From contig CAJFQI010000106.1 of NCBI GenBank assembly GCA_904419005.1, positions 1-35,902 on the forward strand: a stretch of 35,902 nucleotides of DNA, in the 5' to 3' direction. This document shows positions 14,511 to 23,335 of this stretch, in pieces. A program made the position numbers and the translations under genes. Below the pieces are notes generated by a model. That model worked only from the letters and a program-made list of their open reading frames with translations. It did not search any database and was not told where the DNA came from. Source of the stretch: Candidatus Avimonas faecium. Its GTDB lineage: Bacteria > Bacillota > Clostridia > Oscillospirales > Acutalibacteraceae. The stretch's first letter is position 1; every line of letters starts with the position of its first letter.

Positions 14511-15615
14511 CCGGCTCCCTCCTGAGCTTCACGGTAAACGTGCTGCCTTTGCCCACCTCGCTGCAAACGGAAATATCCCCGCCGATGATGGCGATCACCC
14601 GTTTTACCAGCGCCAGCCCGAGGCCGTTGCCCTGGGTGGCGTGGGACGTATCCCCTTGATAGAACTTTTCAAAGATATGCCGCCCTACCTCCGGCGGGAT
14701 GCCGCAGCCGGTATCCGATACCTGTACGACGGCAAAATCCCCCTCCGTCTTCAGGAAGAGGGATATCCTGCCGTGCGGCTCCGTAAACTTGACGGCGTTT
14801 GAAAGCAGATTGCTCCATACCAAGGAAAGCAGCTCTGCATCAGCGGACACCAGGACATCCTCCTGCACGTCCGTTTCAATGTCCAGCTCTTTTTCCTCCC
14901 ACGCGCCTTCCAAGGCGAGCAGGCATTCGCAAAGCTGTTCGCCCAGGTTGTAGGTGGTTATGGACGGATAGATCTGCTGGTTTTCCAGCTTGTTGAGCTT
15001 TAGGATGTTGGTGACCAGGTTGGCCAGCCGGTGGGCTGCGTCGGCGACGGCTTTGGCGTATTCCAGCCGCTTTTCCTCCGGCAGTCCCGGCTGCTGGAGC
15101 ATGGTGCCGTAATTTTGAATAACGGCCAACGGCGTTTTCAATTCGTGGGACACATTGGCGATGAAATCCGTCCGCAGCGTCTCCATGCCGGAAAGCTCCT
15201 GCGCCATTTGGTTGAAGCAATCGGCGATCACGCCAAAGCCGTCGGCATTATCTACGGTACGAAGCGGCGGGATCCGTACGGTAAAATCCCCCTTCATCAT
15301 CCGCTCCGCCGCTTTCACGATTTTCCGCACCGGACGGTCCACCATAATCTTTCGCCGGATGCCGTCAATAACCGTACACAGCAGGCTCAGCAGGAGCACG
15401 TTCAGGAAGGTTATCTTGGCGGCCTGCTCCACAGCGCCGCGGGACAAGACCAGGCCGGTCGACTGCGACATCCTATTGAGGAACAGGATCATGCAGCAGG
15501 TGATCACGAAGGCCATCAGCAGGAAGAAAATGAGATACCTCCGCAGGGCAAACAGCCACCGAAGCCCCCGTCCTTTCCTTTCGCCTTTTCCCTTCGCCTT
15601 TTTACTCCCGCTCAT
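14497..15615 (-). CDS. Sensor histidine kinase
   Basis: A 372-residue membrane kinase. It has a basic N terminus, TM1 (about 27-47), a very short extracytoplasmic loop of about 20 residues, TM2 (about 68-84) and a HAMP linker (about 87-140). The HisKA box is FIANVSHELKTPLAVIQ with phospho-acceptor His157. The HATPase_c domain has an N box LLSNAVKF (N273), G1 DTGCGIP (301-307) and G2 GNGLGLALVKR. The tiny sensor loop resembles intramembrane-sensing kinases that respond to cell-envelope stress or to partner membrane proteins, which fits the coupled membrane protein downstream. Its ATG overlaps the response-regulator stop (ATGA). Confidence 0.95.
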   Translation of the reverse strand: MSGSKKAKGKGERKGRGLRWLFALRRYLIFFLLMAFVITCCMILFLNRMSQSTGLVLSRGAVEQAAKITFLNVLLLSLLCTVIDGIRRKIMVDRPVRKIVKAAERMMKGDFTVRIPPLRTVDNADGFGVIADCFNQMAQELSGMETLRTDFIANVSHELKTPLAVIQNYGTMLQQPGLPEEKRLEYAKAVADAAHRLANLVTNILKLNKLENQQIYPSITTYNLGEQLCECLLALEGAWEEKELDIETDVQEDVLVSADAELLSLVWSNLLSNAVKFTEPHGRISLFLKTEGDFAVVQVSDTGCGIPPEVGRHIFEKFYQGDTSHATQGNGLGLALVKRVIAIIGGDISVCSEVGKGSTFTVKLRREPDAAN

Positions 15616-16286
15616 TTCAATACCGCCTTGTAGCCCAGCCCGTGGACCGTCACAATCTCAAAATCGTCGCAGGCCGAAAGCTTATCCCGCAGCTTGGTGA
15701 TATATACATCCACCGTCCGGGGGCCGGAGGAGGAGGCGCTGTCCCAAAACTCATCCATGAGCTGGGAGCGGGTAAAGGTCTTTTTCGGGTAGGACAGCAG
15801 CTTGTAGATCAGGTTGAATTCCCGCACCGTCAGGGGGATTTCCTCATCATGCAGATAGGCGGTGTGCTCCTCCGCGTCCAGCGTCAGGCTGCCGACGGTC
15901 AGCTTTTTGCTGGCGGCGATTTTGGCCCGGCGCAGCAGGGCCTGCATCCGCAAAAGCAGCTCGTCCAGATCGACGGGCTTGACCATATAATCGTCAATCC
16001 CCGCTTTGAAGCCCCTCTGCTTAGACGCAAAATCGTCCCGGGCCGTCATGAACAAAAGAGGGATTTCGGGATTCTGCTCCCGGACGGTTCGGGCAAATTC
16101 AAAGCCGTCCACCCCCGGCATCATAATATCGGAGATAATCAGGTCAAACAAGGTGCCGCCGTACATGGCGTCGTAGGCCTCGTTGGCATTGAGGCAGCCC
16201 ACCGTCTCATAGCCGTTTTGGTTCAAGTAGGCGCATACGGTTTTGTTCAGCTCCCGGTCGTCCTCCACCAGCAACACCTTAAACAT
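15612..16286 (-). CDS. OmpR/PhoB-family response regulator
   Basis: A 224-residue regulator with a receiver domain (acidic pair E8-D9-D10, phosphorylated Asp53 in SDIMMP, Thr81 and Lys103) and a C-terminal winged helix (VREFNLIYKLLSYPKKTFTRSQLMDEFW, then RTVDVYITKLRDKL). It partners the downstream kinase. ATG 16286 is preceded by GGGGAGGCGGG; the frame is open further upstream, but the receiver domain begins exactly here. It is first gene of the four-gene minus-strand operon. Tracts of the TTTAACA/TTTACA kind lie upstream of its -10 box and could be its own binding boxes. Confidence 0.95.
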   Translation of the reverse strand: MFKVLLVEDDRELNKTVCAYLNQNGYETVGCLNANEAYDAMYGGTLFDLIISDIMMPGVDGFEFARTVREQNPEIPLLFMTARDDFASKQRGFKAGIDDYMVKPVDLDELLLRMQALLRRAKIAASKKLTVGSLTLDAEEHTAYLHDEEIPLTVREFNLIYKLLSYPKKTFTRSQLMDEFWDSASSSGPRTVDVYITKLRDKLSACDDFEIVTVHGLGYKAVLK

Positions 16287-16322
16287 GAATCCCGCCTCCC
16301 CACGCGTTTTGGATTGTATTTG

Positions 16323-16331
16323 ATTATAGCA
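16323..16331 (-). promoter_or_regulatory. Extended -10 promoter of the two-component operon
   Basis: TGC directly precedes a consensus TATAAT on the minus strand (TATAAT at 16328-16323). No good -35 lies at the proper distance, as expected for extended -10 or activator-dependent promoters. T/A-rich repeats (TTTAACA, TTTACA) occupy the -35 zone. Confidence 0.65.
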
Positions 16332-16582
16332 TACAGTTGTTAAAGTTTTATTTACATTTTTATCCCTCCGCGCAGAAAACGGGAAGACGGAAGGCCCGGG
16401 CGCAAGCCATATATTGGATTCTGCTATAAGCCATTCCTTTTGAACCACCTTTTACCCTTTGCTGTTTCGTCCTCCCCTTTGTTCTCTCATTACGACAGCC
16501 CCGTTATTTTTGAAACAGCGGCGTTGTGTTGGTGTTCTTTCCCGCGCCGGTTCTGCGCACAGCGGCGGATTTTCTGCACTCC

Positions 16583-16638
16583 AAAAGCCAAGCAGCGAGG
16601 GGAGCTCACATATGGGCTCCCCTCGCTGCTTGGCTTTT
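16583..16638 (-). terminator. Perfect 23-bp stem terminator of the carbohydrate cluster
   Basis: Arms 16583-16605 and 16616-16638 are exactly complementary, with a 10-nt loop and A/T ends that act as a T-run in both directions. It lies 58 bp past the stop of the DUF5107 gene, so it ends the long minus-strand cluster. The rest of 16332-16695 has no gene that I can support. Confidence 0.9.
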
Positions 16639-16695
16639 TCTCTATACCTAATCCAAAACCGATGCCAAAGCGGGATTTGCTTTCCCGGTCAGCCG

Positions 16696-18678
16696 TCACG
16701 CCATGCGGTAATCTAAGGACGGCGGGATCTCCGCCGCGTCCCGGTCAAAGGCCCGCCCCTCGCGGGCGGCCCGGCGCTCCTTAATGAGGAGCCACAGATC
16801 CGACAAGGGGGTAGTGCCCTCCCTCAAATCGTCTATCACCAGCACGCCTTCCTCCCCGTCGCCAAGGATGGCCTCCGCCTCCTCCAGGCGGTCCAGGGAA
16901 GCCAGCGCATAGGCATAATTATAGCGGATCCGGCCGTCTGCCGCCAGATCGCCGGCCAGCGACTCGTACAGGGACAGCGCCCGGCTGTAATCGCCGTATG
17001 TACACAGCAGCTGCATCCATTCCCGGACAAATTCCTTCTTCCCCCCCAGCACCGGAGCGGCGTTTTCCAGATATCCCAGGGCCTTTGGATCCTGACGCTT
17101 GTGTGCGAGGGCCGCTAAGGCATACCAGGACCAGGCATTGTCGGCCAAGGCGATGGATTTCCGGTAGGCCTCCTCAGCGGAGGCGTCCTCCCCCCGCTGA
17201 AAGTATTGCAGACCTAAATGGAACCAAGCGTACCAATTCTCCGCCTCGGAACCCTCCACCGCCTGCCGGAGCAGGAGGAACCACGGCTCCGACACCATGT
17301 AGGAGGCCGGCGGCTCCTTAGGATCCGGCGCTGGGAAGGCGCCGTCCTCCGCCAGCCCTCTCCAGGGCTCCTGCTCCCCCGCCATAGGGCCAAAATCCAA
17401 ATGGGGTTCCATAACCGGTTCACCGCCGAGGCGGCGGCGATGGTTCTCCAGCGCCCCCCAGGCGGTTTCGGGGCCATAGGACAGCACCCACCCCTTCTGC
17501 AGGGCCACGCTCTGCTTGGTTTCCCGCAGATAATCCTCCAGCCACGCCTGCCCCACATGGCTCTCAATCTCTTGCTCCGCCGCCCGGCAGGCCGCCGTGA
17601 AGTCCCCGTGAAGCGTTTCCTCCGGAAGCGCAAGCGGGCCGTAGGCTTCGACCCATTCCCACGCCACATTGGGCGGCATCGGGATGCATTCGTACTGGGT
17701 GCGGTTGACCCCCGCCTGGATCTCCACATAATCCCCCGCCTGATGGGTCAGCCATTTCTGCCAGGAGCGCCCTCCGGCGGATTCCCCCCAGACAAACAGC
17801 TTCCGCCCCCGCTGCCGGGAGGTGGAGGTCTGGAACAAGCCGTACCCATACTGATCCAAGCTGGCGATATACCGGCGGGAGCATTCCGGAATCTTATAGA
17901 AATAGTCAACCGCATTCCAGGTGTTCTCCGGATAGGAGATATCGGCTCCCTGCTCGTTGATGGGCACGGCCGTCAGGCCTACCCCGTTGATATCGCTGAT
18001 ATAGCTTTCCGAAGCCGGCACCAGAACCCGTCCATGGGGGTGCTTGGGTACTGCGATGTTGCTGAACCAATACATGGGGATGGTACGGGGATGGGGATTC
18101 TTGATCCGCATCCGGCAGAGCAGCACCCTTGAGGACTCCGGCAGCTGGAAATCCATCTGGTAGACGACCTCTCGGATCCGCTCAAAGGCGTAAAACCGCA
18201 GCACATCCTGCCCCTGCGCATCCTTTAGGACCGCCGTGGCCATGGGCTCGCAGGTCATGGGGGAATGGGCGATCACCCCCAGGTTCCACTCTACGCCGCC
18301 GGATGTCCAGGCGTTGCGGAAGGCCAGGTTGCAAGGCTGGATGCAGTCGTTGACATACAGCAGCTCCCTACCGCCCGCCTTATCAAACAACGACCAAAGC
18401 TTCCCTCCCAGGGAGGGAAGGAACACCGCCCTCAGGAAATCGTTTTCTAGTACGACGGCGGGCACCTGGGTTTCCTCCCGGCGCCGGGTATACAGCGACT
18501 GCATCCGATAGGGCATGGCGTTGGGCACCTTGCCCAGATCCCAGAAAATTTCATCGTCTTCGGTCACCCGGATGGGCTTTTCGGTCTGCACATTCCTTTG
18601 GGACAGGATGGAGGGAAGGCAGCTCTCCCCTTCCAGCCGGGCTACAGGAATAACGATATACGATTGATACAAAGGCAT
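16696..18678 (-). CDS. DUF5107 domain protein with C-terminal TPR
   Basis: A 660-residue, probably cytoplasmic protein without a signal peptide. Residues about 40-330 match the DUF5107 pattern, a galactose-mutarotase-like beta-sandwich seen in sugar-utilisation loci: VVLENDFLRAVFLPSLGGKLWSL, then RNAWTSGGVEWNLG, then a W-rich segment. A helical linker follows, and roughly 480-610 are tetratricopeptide-like repeats (WYAWFHLGLQYFQRGEDASAEEAYRKS; WYALAALAHKR; RIRYNYAYALASLDRLEEAEAIL). DUF5107 proteins are thought to bind or process sugars, but no reaction is established, to my knowledge. The start at ATG 18678 has AAGGA about 9 nt upstream. It is the last gene of the cluster. Confidence 0.85.
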   Translation of the reverse strand: MPLYQSYIVIPVARLEGESCLPSILSQRNVQTEKPIRVTEDDEIFWDLGKVPNAMPYRMQSLYTRRREETQVPAVVLENDFLRAVFLPSLGGKLWSLFDKAGGRELLYVNDCIQPCNLAFRNAWTSGGVEWNLGVIAHSPMTCEPMATAVLKDAQGQDVLRFYAFERIREVVYQMDFQLPESSRVLLCRMRIKNPHPRTIPMYWFSNIAVPKHPHGRVLVPASESYISDINGVGLTAVPINEQGADISYPENTWNAVDYFYKIPECSRRYIASLDQYGYGLFQTSTSRQRGRKLFVWGESAGGRSWQKWLTHQAGDYVEIQAGVNRTQYECIPMPPNVAWEWVEAYGPLALPEETLHGDFTAACRAAEQEIESHVGQAWLEDYLRETKQSVALQKGWVLSYGPETAWGALENHRRRLGGEPVMEPHLDFGPMAGEQEPWRGLAEDGAFPAPDPKEPPASYMVSEPWFLLLRQAVEGSEAENWYAWFHLGLQYFQRGEDASAEEAYRKSIALADNAWSWYALAALAHKRQDPKALGYLENAAPVLGGKKEFVREWMQLLCTYGDYSRALSLYESLAGDLAADGRIRYNYAYALASLDRLEEAEAILGDGEEGVLVIDDLREGTTPLSDLWLLIKERRAAREGRAFDRDAAEIPPSLDYRMA

Positions 18679-18849
18679 CTCAACACGTCCTTAGCAAGAA
18701 TGATGAAAAATTGACCCCGCTAAAGAGGGGGAAAACGGGGGCCGATCCAAAAGCCGCGCTTTCCTGACCGGCCCGCCGAAGGCCGGAGGAAAACCGTTTT
18801 CCAGGGCCGCCTGCCGGCGCTACGCAGCCCTTGCCCAGCGCCAAGGCGA
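18679..18849. other. Intergenic spacer with palindromes
   Basis: 171 bp between two minus-strand genes. It contains the 15-bp palindrome GGAAAACCGTTTTCC (18788-18802) and a weak CCCCG/CGGGG stem followed by AATTTTT on the minus strand, possibly a leaky terminator after the amidohydrolase. No coding sequence supported. Confidence 0.4.
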
Positions 18850-20067
18850 TCACACTGGCAGCTTATATACCCTGGCCGGGGAATCGTGCAGCCACAGCTT
18901 GAGGACAAACTGCGCGTACTCCAAATCCATCCGTCCCAGCAGGATCCGGTCGGCCAGAATGCGGCACAGATTTTGCAGGGCGTGTTCCAGCTGTCCCCAC
19001 ACCTGTTCCGGCAGGGTGATGACATCCCCGCCGAAGCCGAAAATCTTGCTGACCGGCACCAGATCCAGCCACTCGCCCACGGCCTACCGGGAAATCTGTT
19101 CGCTGACGCAGTGGCTCCAGCAGAGGTTCAAATAAACGTGCGGATAGTTCTTTCCCAGGAAGGCGCATTCCCGGACAAAGGGCATCCCCATGTGGTACAC
19201 GTCAAAAACCGTGTCCGGATGCTGCTCCGCTACTGCAAACAGCGGCATGGGGGACAGCCTGCCGATGTCACCCCACACACCGGTATGCACCGCCGCCACC
19301 AGGCCCAGTTCCCCGCAAATATCCAGCTGGTCATGCAGGATCACGGAATACAGCGGGGACTCCGCCGGGGGTTCCTGGCCGCGGCGGAGAAGCTCAAAAT
19401 CCTTCATAGCGGTTTTCCGGTCGGGCGGCGTCAAAAAGCCGTCCGCAAAAAACTTTTTCAGCACACAGCCGGCGCGGGCGGCCTCCTGCATCCGGCCTTT
19501 CGTCCACTCCAGGTATTCCGCATAGGTGCCGTCGGGATACTCGGACCAAAACTGCCGGATCCGGCCGGGCGGATCCTCCTCCTTGACGATCCCATGGACA
19601 AAGCGGGGGGCGCCGAAGCCGGTCTCCCCGTATATGGACTGATTGATGATCCGGCAAATACGGGCCCGAGAAAACACCTCCTCGTAATGGCCGGGACGGT
19701 TGGCGGCGTTCAGCTCGGCGCCGATCTTGCGGATGGTTTCCGGGGTCAGGTCGTCCACCCCGTGAAAGTGCTGCAAAGACAGCCGGACCGGCCGGGCATA
19801 GGATCCATATTTCACCAGCTTCCAGAAGGGTTCGATGATGCGGAACATCTCCTCGGCCTGCCCCTCGTCCTGAGGATAGCGCCGCAGGAGGGAGGCCGGC
19901 ATGCCGGCGCTGTGCATATCCCACTGGACGTAGCTCATCAGGTAATCAAAAAAGCTGAGGTACCGGTTGACATGCCATTCCTCGCTGATAAAATGCTCAT
20001 GGGTATCAACGATAGCGAGCGTTTTGCTGTACGCGTACAGCTGCTCATACACAGATGCGGACTTCAT
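18850..20067 (-). pseudogene. Amidohydrolase-family protein interrupted by an in-frame TAG
   Basis: A metal-dependent hydrolase of the amidohydrolase superfamily (TIM barrel). The start at ATG 20067 has AAAGGGAGGG upstream. The first 327 residues hold the metal motif DTHEHF (H23, H25), the possible bridging lysine region VLKKFFADGF, and later histidines in AAVHTG and DVYHMGMPF. TAG at 19084-19086 then interrupts VSEQISR-stop-AVGEWLDLVP. The same frame continues without a gap for 77 codons, including the expected FGFGGD motif with the last catalytic Asp. A CAG to TAG change would explain it. As read, the truncated product lacks that Asp and should be inactive unless the stop is suppressed. It lies 26 bp after the beta-helix gene in the sugar cluster; a role on a sugar or uronate derivative is inferred. 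Confidence 0.85.
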
Positions 20068-20093
20068 AACAGCCCTCCCTTTGGCTCCACGGT

Positions 20094-22214
20094 TTACTCC
20101 ACAGCGATACCGCGAAGGACCAGCCGCCCCTGCGCAAAGCACTCCTGGGCAATGCCGAGAGTGACAAAGGGCGCGCCGGTATCATACTGCAGGACGGCCG
20201 CATCCTGACCCGGCTCCCACACGGCCTTGACCGTATCGGCGGCATCCCTTAGGTAGCAGCAGCCCGCGGTCTCCCCGGCCAAAGCCAGGCGCACCGTCAC
20301 CCGGCCGTTTATAACCGGGATCTGCCGCTCCACAAACGCCCCGCCTTCCAGCACCAGCGTTTCATCCTCTTCATATACATCGCCAAAGCTGCAGTAGCTA
20401 TCCAAAGCCAAATAGTCCTCCGCCGGCGTATAGGCGGAATTTTCCGGAAGCTCAATGAATTCCAGAGAATGCACATAGAGGCTGCCGCTGCCGCTTTCCA
20501 CATGCACCCCCACATACTTCCCGGCGTCAAACCACTTCTCATTTCCCACAAAGGGCAGCTCCGCATACACATAGTTCTGCACCGAACCGTGCAGATATAC
20601 CCGGGCTTCCTCCCGCTCTACATTGTTTAAGAACAGGTAAGCCCTCACATCCGGGCTCTGCAAACGCGCCTTGACCCGCACGATATAGCGGCGGTCCTTG
20701 GTCCACCAGGGCAGAGGCGCAGACACCTCCGCCCCGGCGCCGGTCATCCGGGTCACCACGCTGGAAGCCAGGGTGTCGTAGTGCAGCGCCACATCCCCGC
20801 TTTTGTCGGATCCCTCCAGATCCGGCCCGTACAGCTGAAGCTCCATCATGCGGAACCCTTCCGCCAGGGCGGGCTTTTCGGGGGATACGAACAGCGCCTC
20901 CGCCCCCTTCTCCCGGAGCACGTCCGCGCAGTTCCCCTCCTGCAGGAGGCGGAAAACCGGCTGGCGGAGCAGGTCCCTTGGCTCGCTGAGCAAAGGGGCG
21001 CGGGCAATCAGCGCTCGCTGCACCGCTTCGTCCGCGATCTCCGCGTTGTCCGAGATGGTCATGTTGGCATGGGACACATCGGAGATGGCCCCCTGGCAGG
21101 AGGTGACCAGCGTGTTTTCCGTAATATACAGCTCCTCGGCGCAGGCCGGGATCTGGCGGTTGTAGATGGTTTTCTTGTCCCCGTGCCCCACGAACAGGTT
21201 CCGGTAAATGTACATATGGCGGAAGGGGATGTCCTCCGGGGAGGAGATGGCCAGCGCGCCGTAGTTCCCCACGCGGTTGTCGTCCTCAAAGGACACGCAG
21301 TACCGCATGGCATTGTTGAACCACAGCGTGTCGGTGCAATCGCCGTAGAACTCGCAGAACAGGTAGCCCGACCCCTCGTTGCCATAGGTGTAGTTGTATT
21401 CAAGCAGGCAGTTGTTGGACTCGCCGTCCACATCCAGGCCGTCTCCGTCCACGGCCCCGGGCTGGGTCCGGTTGTACCGGGCGATGTTGTAGCGGAAGAC
21501 CGCATTGGTGCAGCCGCAGCAACACCAGATTCCCACAGGGCCGTTGACATTGTACTGCCTCTGGGCCCAGCCGTTGGCGGCGGCTTCGCAGAATTCCACC
21601 ACCGTCTTGTCGGCGCCGGCAATCACAATGCCGCTGCCGCTGTGGTTATAGCGATTGCCGTAATCCCCCGCATTGTCGTAAACACGGCAATAGGCGATCC
21701 GGGTATTGTAGCAGACATCCTCCTGCGAAACGCTCCCGGTATGGATCCCTCCGGCGCCGTTGTCGTGTACAAAGCAGCCGAGGATGGTGGTGTCCCGGCA
21801 GCTGACGATCCCGATACCCGCCGTGTGGTAGCCGGTAACCTCCAGATTTTTCACCGTGACGTTTTGCGAGGACAGCATATGCACGCCGCTGGTCCGATTG
21901 CCGCTGGCCCAGCCCCTGCCTATCAGCTTCCAGCCGGCAAGCAGCACATTTTGGCTGTTCCGGATCCGCACCCCGTCGGCATCCCCGCTTTCTACCCGGG
22001 GCAGGCCGGTCCCATAGCGGCCCAGGCGGACATCCCGCAGGCCCTCCAGCAAAAGGGAGCCGCTGTAAGCGCAGCCTCCCTCAAGCAGAAGGGCGGTGCC
22101 GCTGTCCAGGCGCTGCTGGGCCGCCGCGAGGGTCCGCAGGGGGGTAGCCGGCGTCCGCCCGTCGTTCTGGTCGTCCCCCCGACCAGATACATATATGTTC
22201 CTAAATTCCGTCAT
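20094..22214 (-). CDS. Right-handed parallel beta-helix protein (pectate-lyase-like fold)
   Basis: A 706-residue protein. The N terminus (NIYVSGRGDDQNDGRTPATPLRTL) is the typical opening of parallel beta-helix carbohydrate enzymes. Repeating turns run from about 60 to 420, such as SGVHMLSSQNVTVKNLEV, TAGIGIVSCRDTTILGC, then NHSGSGIVIAGADKTVVEFC. The last 230 residues form a beta-rich module (WWTKDRRYIVRVKARL, KYVGVHVESGSGSLYVHSLEF), probably sugar-binding. No signal peptide is seen, so it may act in the cytoplasm, which is unusual for this fold. ATG 22214 is preferred over ATG 22223, which touches the RBS GAGAGGAG. It may be a polysaccharide lyase, epimerase or glycosidase; catalytic residues cannot be assigned. 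Confidence 0.85.
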   Translation of the reverse strand: MTEFRNIYVSGRGDDQNDGRTPATPLRTLAAAQQRLDSGTALLLEGGCAYSGSLLLEGLRDVRLGRYGTGLPRVESGDADGVRIRNSQNVLLAGWKLIGRGWASGNRTSGVHMLSSQNVTVKNLEVTGYHTAGIGIVSCRDTTILGCFVHDNGAGGIHTGSVSQEDVCYNTRIAYCRVYDNAGDYGNRYNHSGSGIVIAGADKTVVEFCEAAANGWAQRQYNVNGPVGIWCCCGCTNAVFRYNIARYNRTQPGAVDGDGLDVDGESNNCLLEYNYTYGNEGSGYLFCEFYGDCTDTLWFNNAMRYCVSFEDDNRVGNYGALAISSPEDIPFRHMYIYRNLFVGHGDKKTIYNRQIPACAEELYITENTLVTSCQGAISDVSHANMTISDNAEIADEAVQRALIARAPLLSEPRDLLRQPVFRLLQEGNCADVLREKGAEALFVSPEKPALAEGFRMMELQLYGPDLEGSDKSGDVALHYDTLASSVVTRMTGAGAEVSAPLPWWTKDRRYIVRVKARLQSPDVRAYLFLNNVEREEARVYLHGSVQNYVYAELPFVGNEKWFDAGKYVGVHVESGSGSLYVHSLEFIELPENSAYTPAEDYLALDSYCSFGDVYEEDETLVLEGGAFVERQIPVINGRVTVRLALAGETAGCCYLRDAADTVKAVWEPGQDAAVLQYDTGAPFVTLGIAQECFAQGRLVLRGIAVE

Positions 22215-22294
22215 CTCGGTCATCTCCTCTCGCTCTCTTTGGGGGAAATCCCGTTTCCCCATCATCCACAGAAGAAACAGCGCCCGCCGCCGGT

Positions 22295-23335
22295 TCAGCG
22301 GCAGTAATCCCGGCAGGCTTCTATATAAGCCGCAACATTTTCCACCGGGACCTCCGGCTCCAGCATATGGGTGGGGCAGACCAAAAGCCCTCCCCGGCTT
22401 CCGGCAATATCCAGGTTCCGGAACACCTCGCGGCGCACCTCCTCCGGCGTGCCGTAGGGCATGGTGGTCTGGGTGCCGATGGTCCCGTGAAAGGACAAGC
22501 GATCCCCGTAGCGGGCGTGGATTTCCGCAAAATCCATGCATTCCGGCTGTACCGGGTCCAGCACGTCCACCCCAGCCTCAATCAGGTCGTCAATAAAAGG
22601 CTCCACATAGCCGCAGGAGTGGTAGAAAATCAGGATATCCTCCTTTACCGCCTTGGCGGCCCGGATCACCTGTTCCAGCCGGGGCTTGAGCCACCGGCCA
22701 TACAGCTCCCGGCTCATCATGGGGGTGCGCTGCATACCGATGTCGTCCCCCAGGAACAGGATATCGGCCCCTGCTGCGGCATAGGCCGCCGCATTTTGGC
22801 TGGAGATGGCGGTCACCCGGTCAAGAATCGCCGCGGCGATCGGGTCCTCGGTCATCATGTCCATCATCAGGTTCTCCATGCCGCGGAGATACCACGACTG
22901 CTCCCACACCGTACACTGCATATGCCCCATGGCCACCCGGTCCCCGATGTCCGCCGGGGGAATCGGGCCGGCCTCCAGGCGCGGGAAGGGATAGGACTCC
23001 ACCTGCTCCACGCTGTCAAAATCCGCCATAGGATGATGCATCTGCGTCATGTGGTAAGCCTCCGCACTGCCGGGAGAATAGGCTACGCCATAGCTGTCAA
23101 AGGTAGTCCCTTCCGGCAGCGGCGTTTGGTAATAGCGCCGGAAAGCCTCCTCCTCGGCGGTGATCCAGCGCAGGCCGTTGTCAATATGCGCGTGGTCAAA
23201 CTCTACTTGAATCTCCTGCTCCCGGGCGTAGTCGTCAAAGCGTTTTTCTAAGAACGGGCACATAAAAAAGTCCAACGGCATCCTTTCGTATCCCTGCCGC
23301 CGCACAAGGGACAGATAGTTTTCTCGGTTTGTCAA
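22295..23335 (-). CDS. UroD/MtaA-family protein with methyltransferase-type zinc motif
   Basis: A 346-residue TIM barrel of the uroporphyrinogen decarboxylase superfamily. It matches the branch common in glycan clusters (GADILFLGDDIGMQRTPMMS; GVDVLDPVQPECMDF; HGTIGTQTTMPYGTPEEV). It has His239-x-Cys241 (YHSCG) and Cys320 (LLVCPTH), the H-x-C-x(n)-C zinc pattern of cobamide-dependent methyltransferases such as MtaA rather than of haem-synthesis UroD. A methyl-transfer role, for example on O-methylated sugars, is an inference. It starts at TTG 23335, overlapping the esterase stop (TTGA), with GAGTGAGG upstream. No corrinoid protein is encoded in the window. Confidence 0.88.
   Translation of the reverse strand: MTNRENYLSLVRRQGYERMPLDFFMCPFLEKRFDDYAREQEIQVEFDHAHIDNGLRWITAEEEAFRRYYQTPLPEGTTFDSYGVAYSPGSAEAYHMTQMHHPMADFDSVEQVESYPFPRLEAGPIPPADIGDRVAMGHMQCTVWEQSWYLRGMENLMMDMMTEDPIAAAILDRVTAISSQNAAAYAAAGADILFLGDDIGMQRTPMMSRELYGRWLKPRLEQVIRAAKAVKEDILIFYHSCGYVEPFIDDLIEAGVDVLDPVQPECMDFAEIHARYGDRLSFHGTIGTQTTMPYGTPEEVRREVFRNLDIAGSRGGLLVCPTHMLEPEVPVENVAAYIEACRDYCR

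Noticed and set aside
19084..19086. TAG as pyrrolysine
   Set aside because: Nothing in the window suggests pyl genes, and a simple CAG to TAG change is enough; kept only as a check in the findings.
18886..20208. 440-aa plus-strand ORF
   Set aside because: Antisense to the amidohydrolase, whose conserved metal motifs are on the minus strand.
20781..22307. 508-aa plus-strand ORF
   Set aside because: Lies antisense to the beta-helix protein in a GC-rich region; Val/Ala/Gly/His-rich translation without domains, no RBS. A shadow frame.
22215..22541. Extended N terminus of the beta-helix protein
   Set aside because: The extra residues are a shadow of the UroD-like gene; the RBS and beta-helix start fit ATG 22214.
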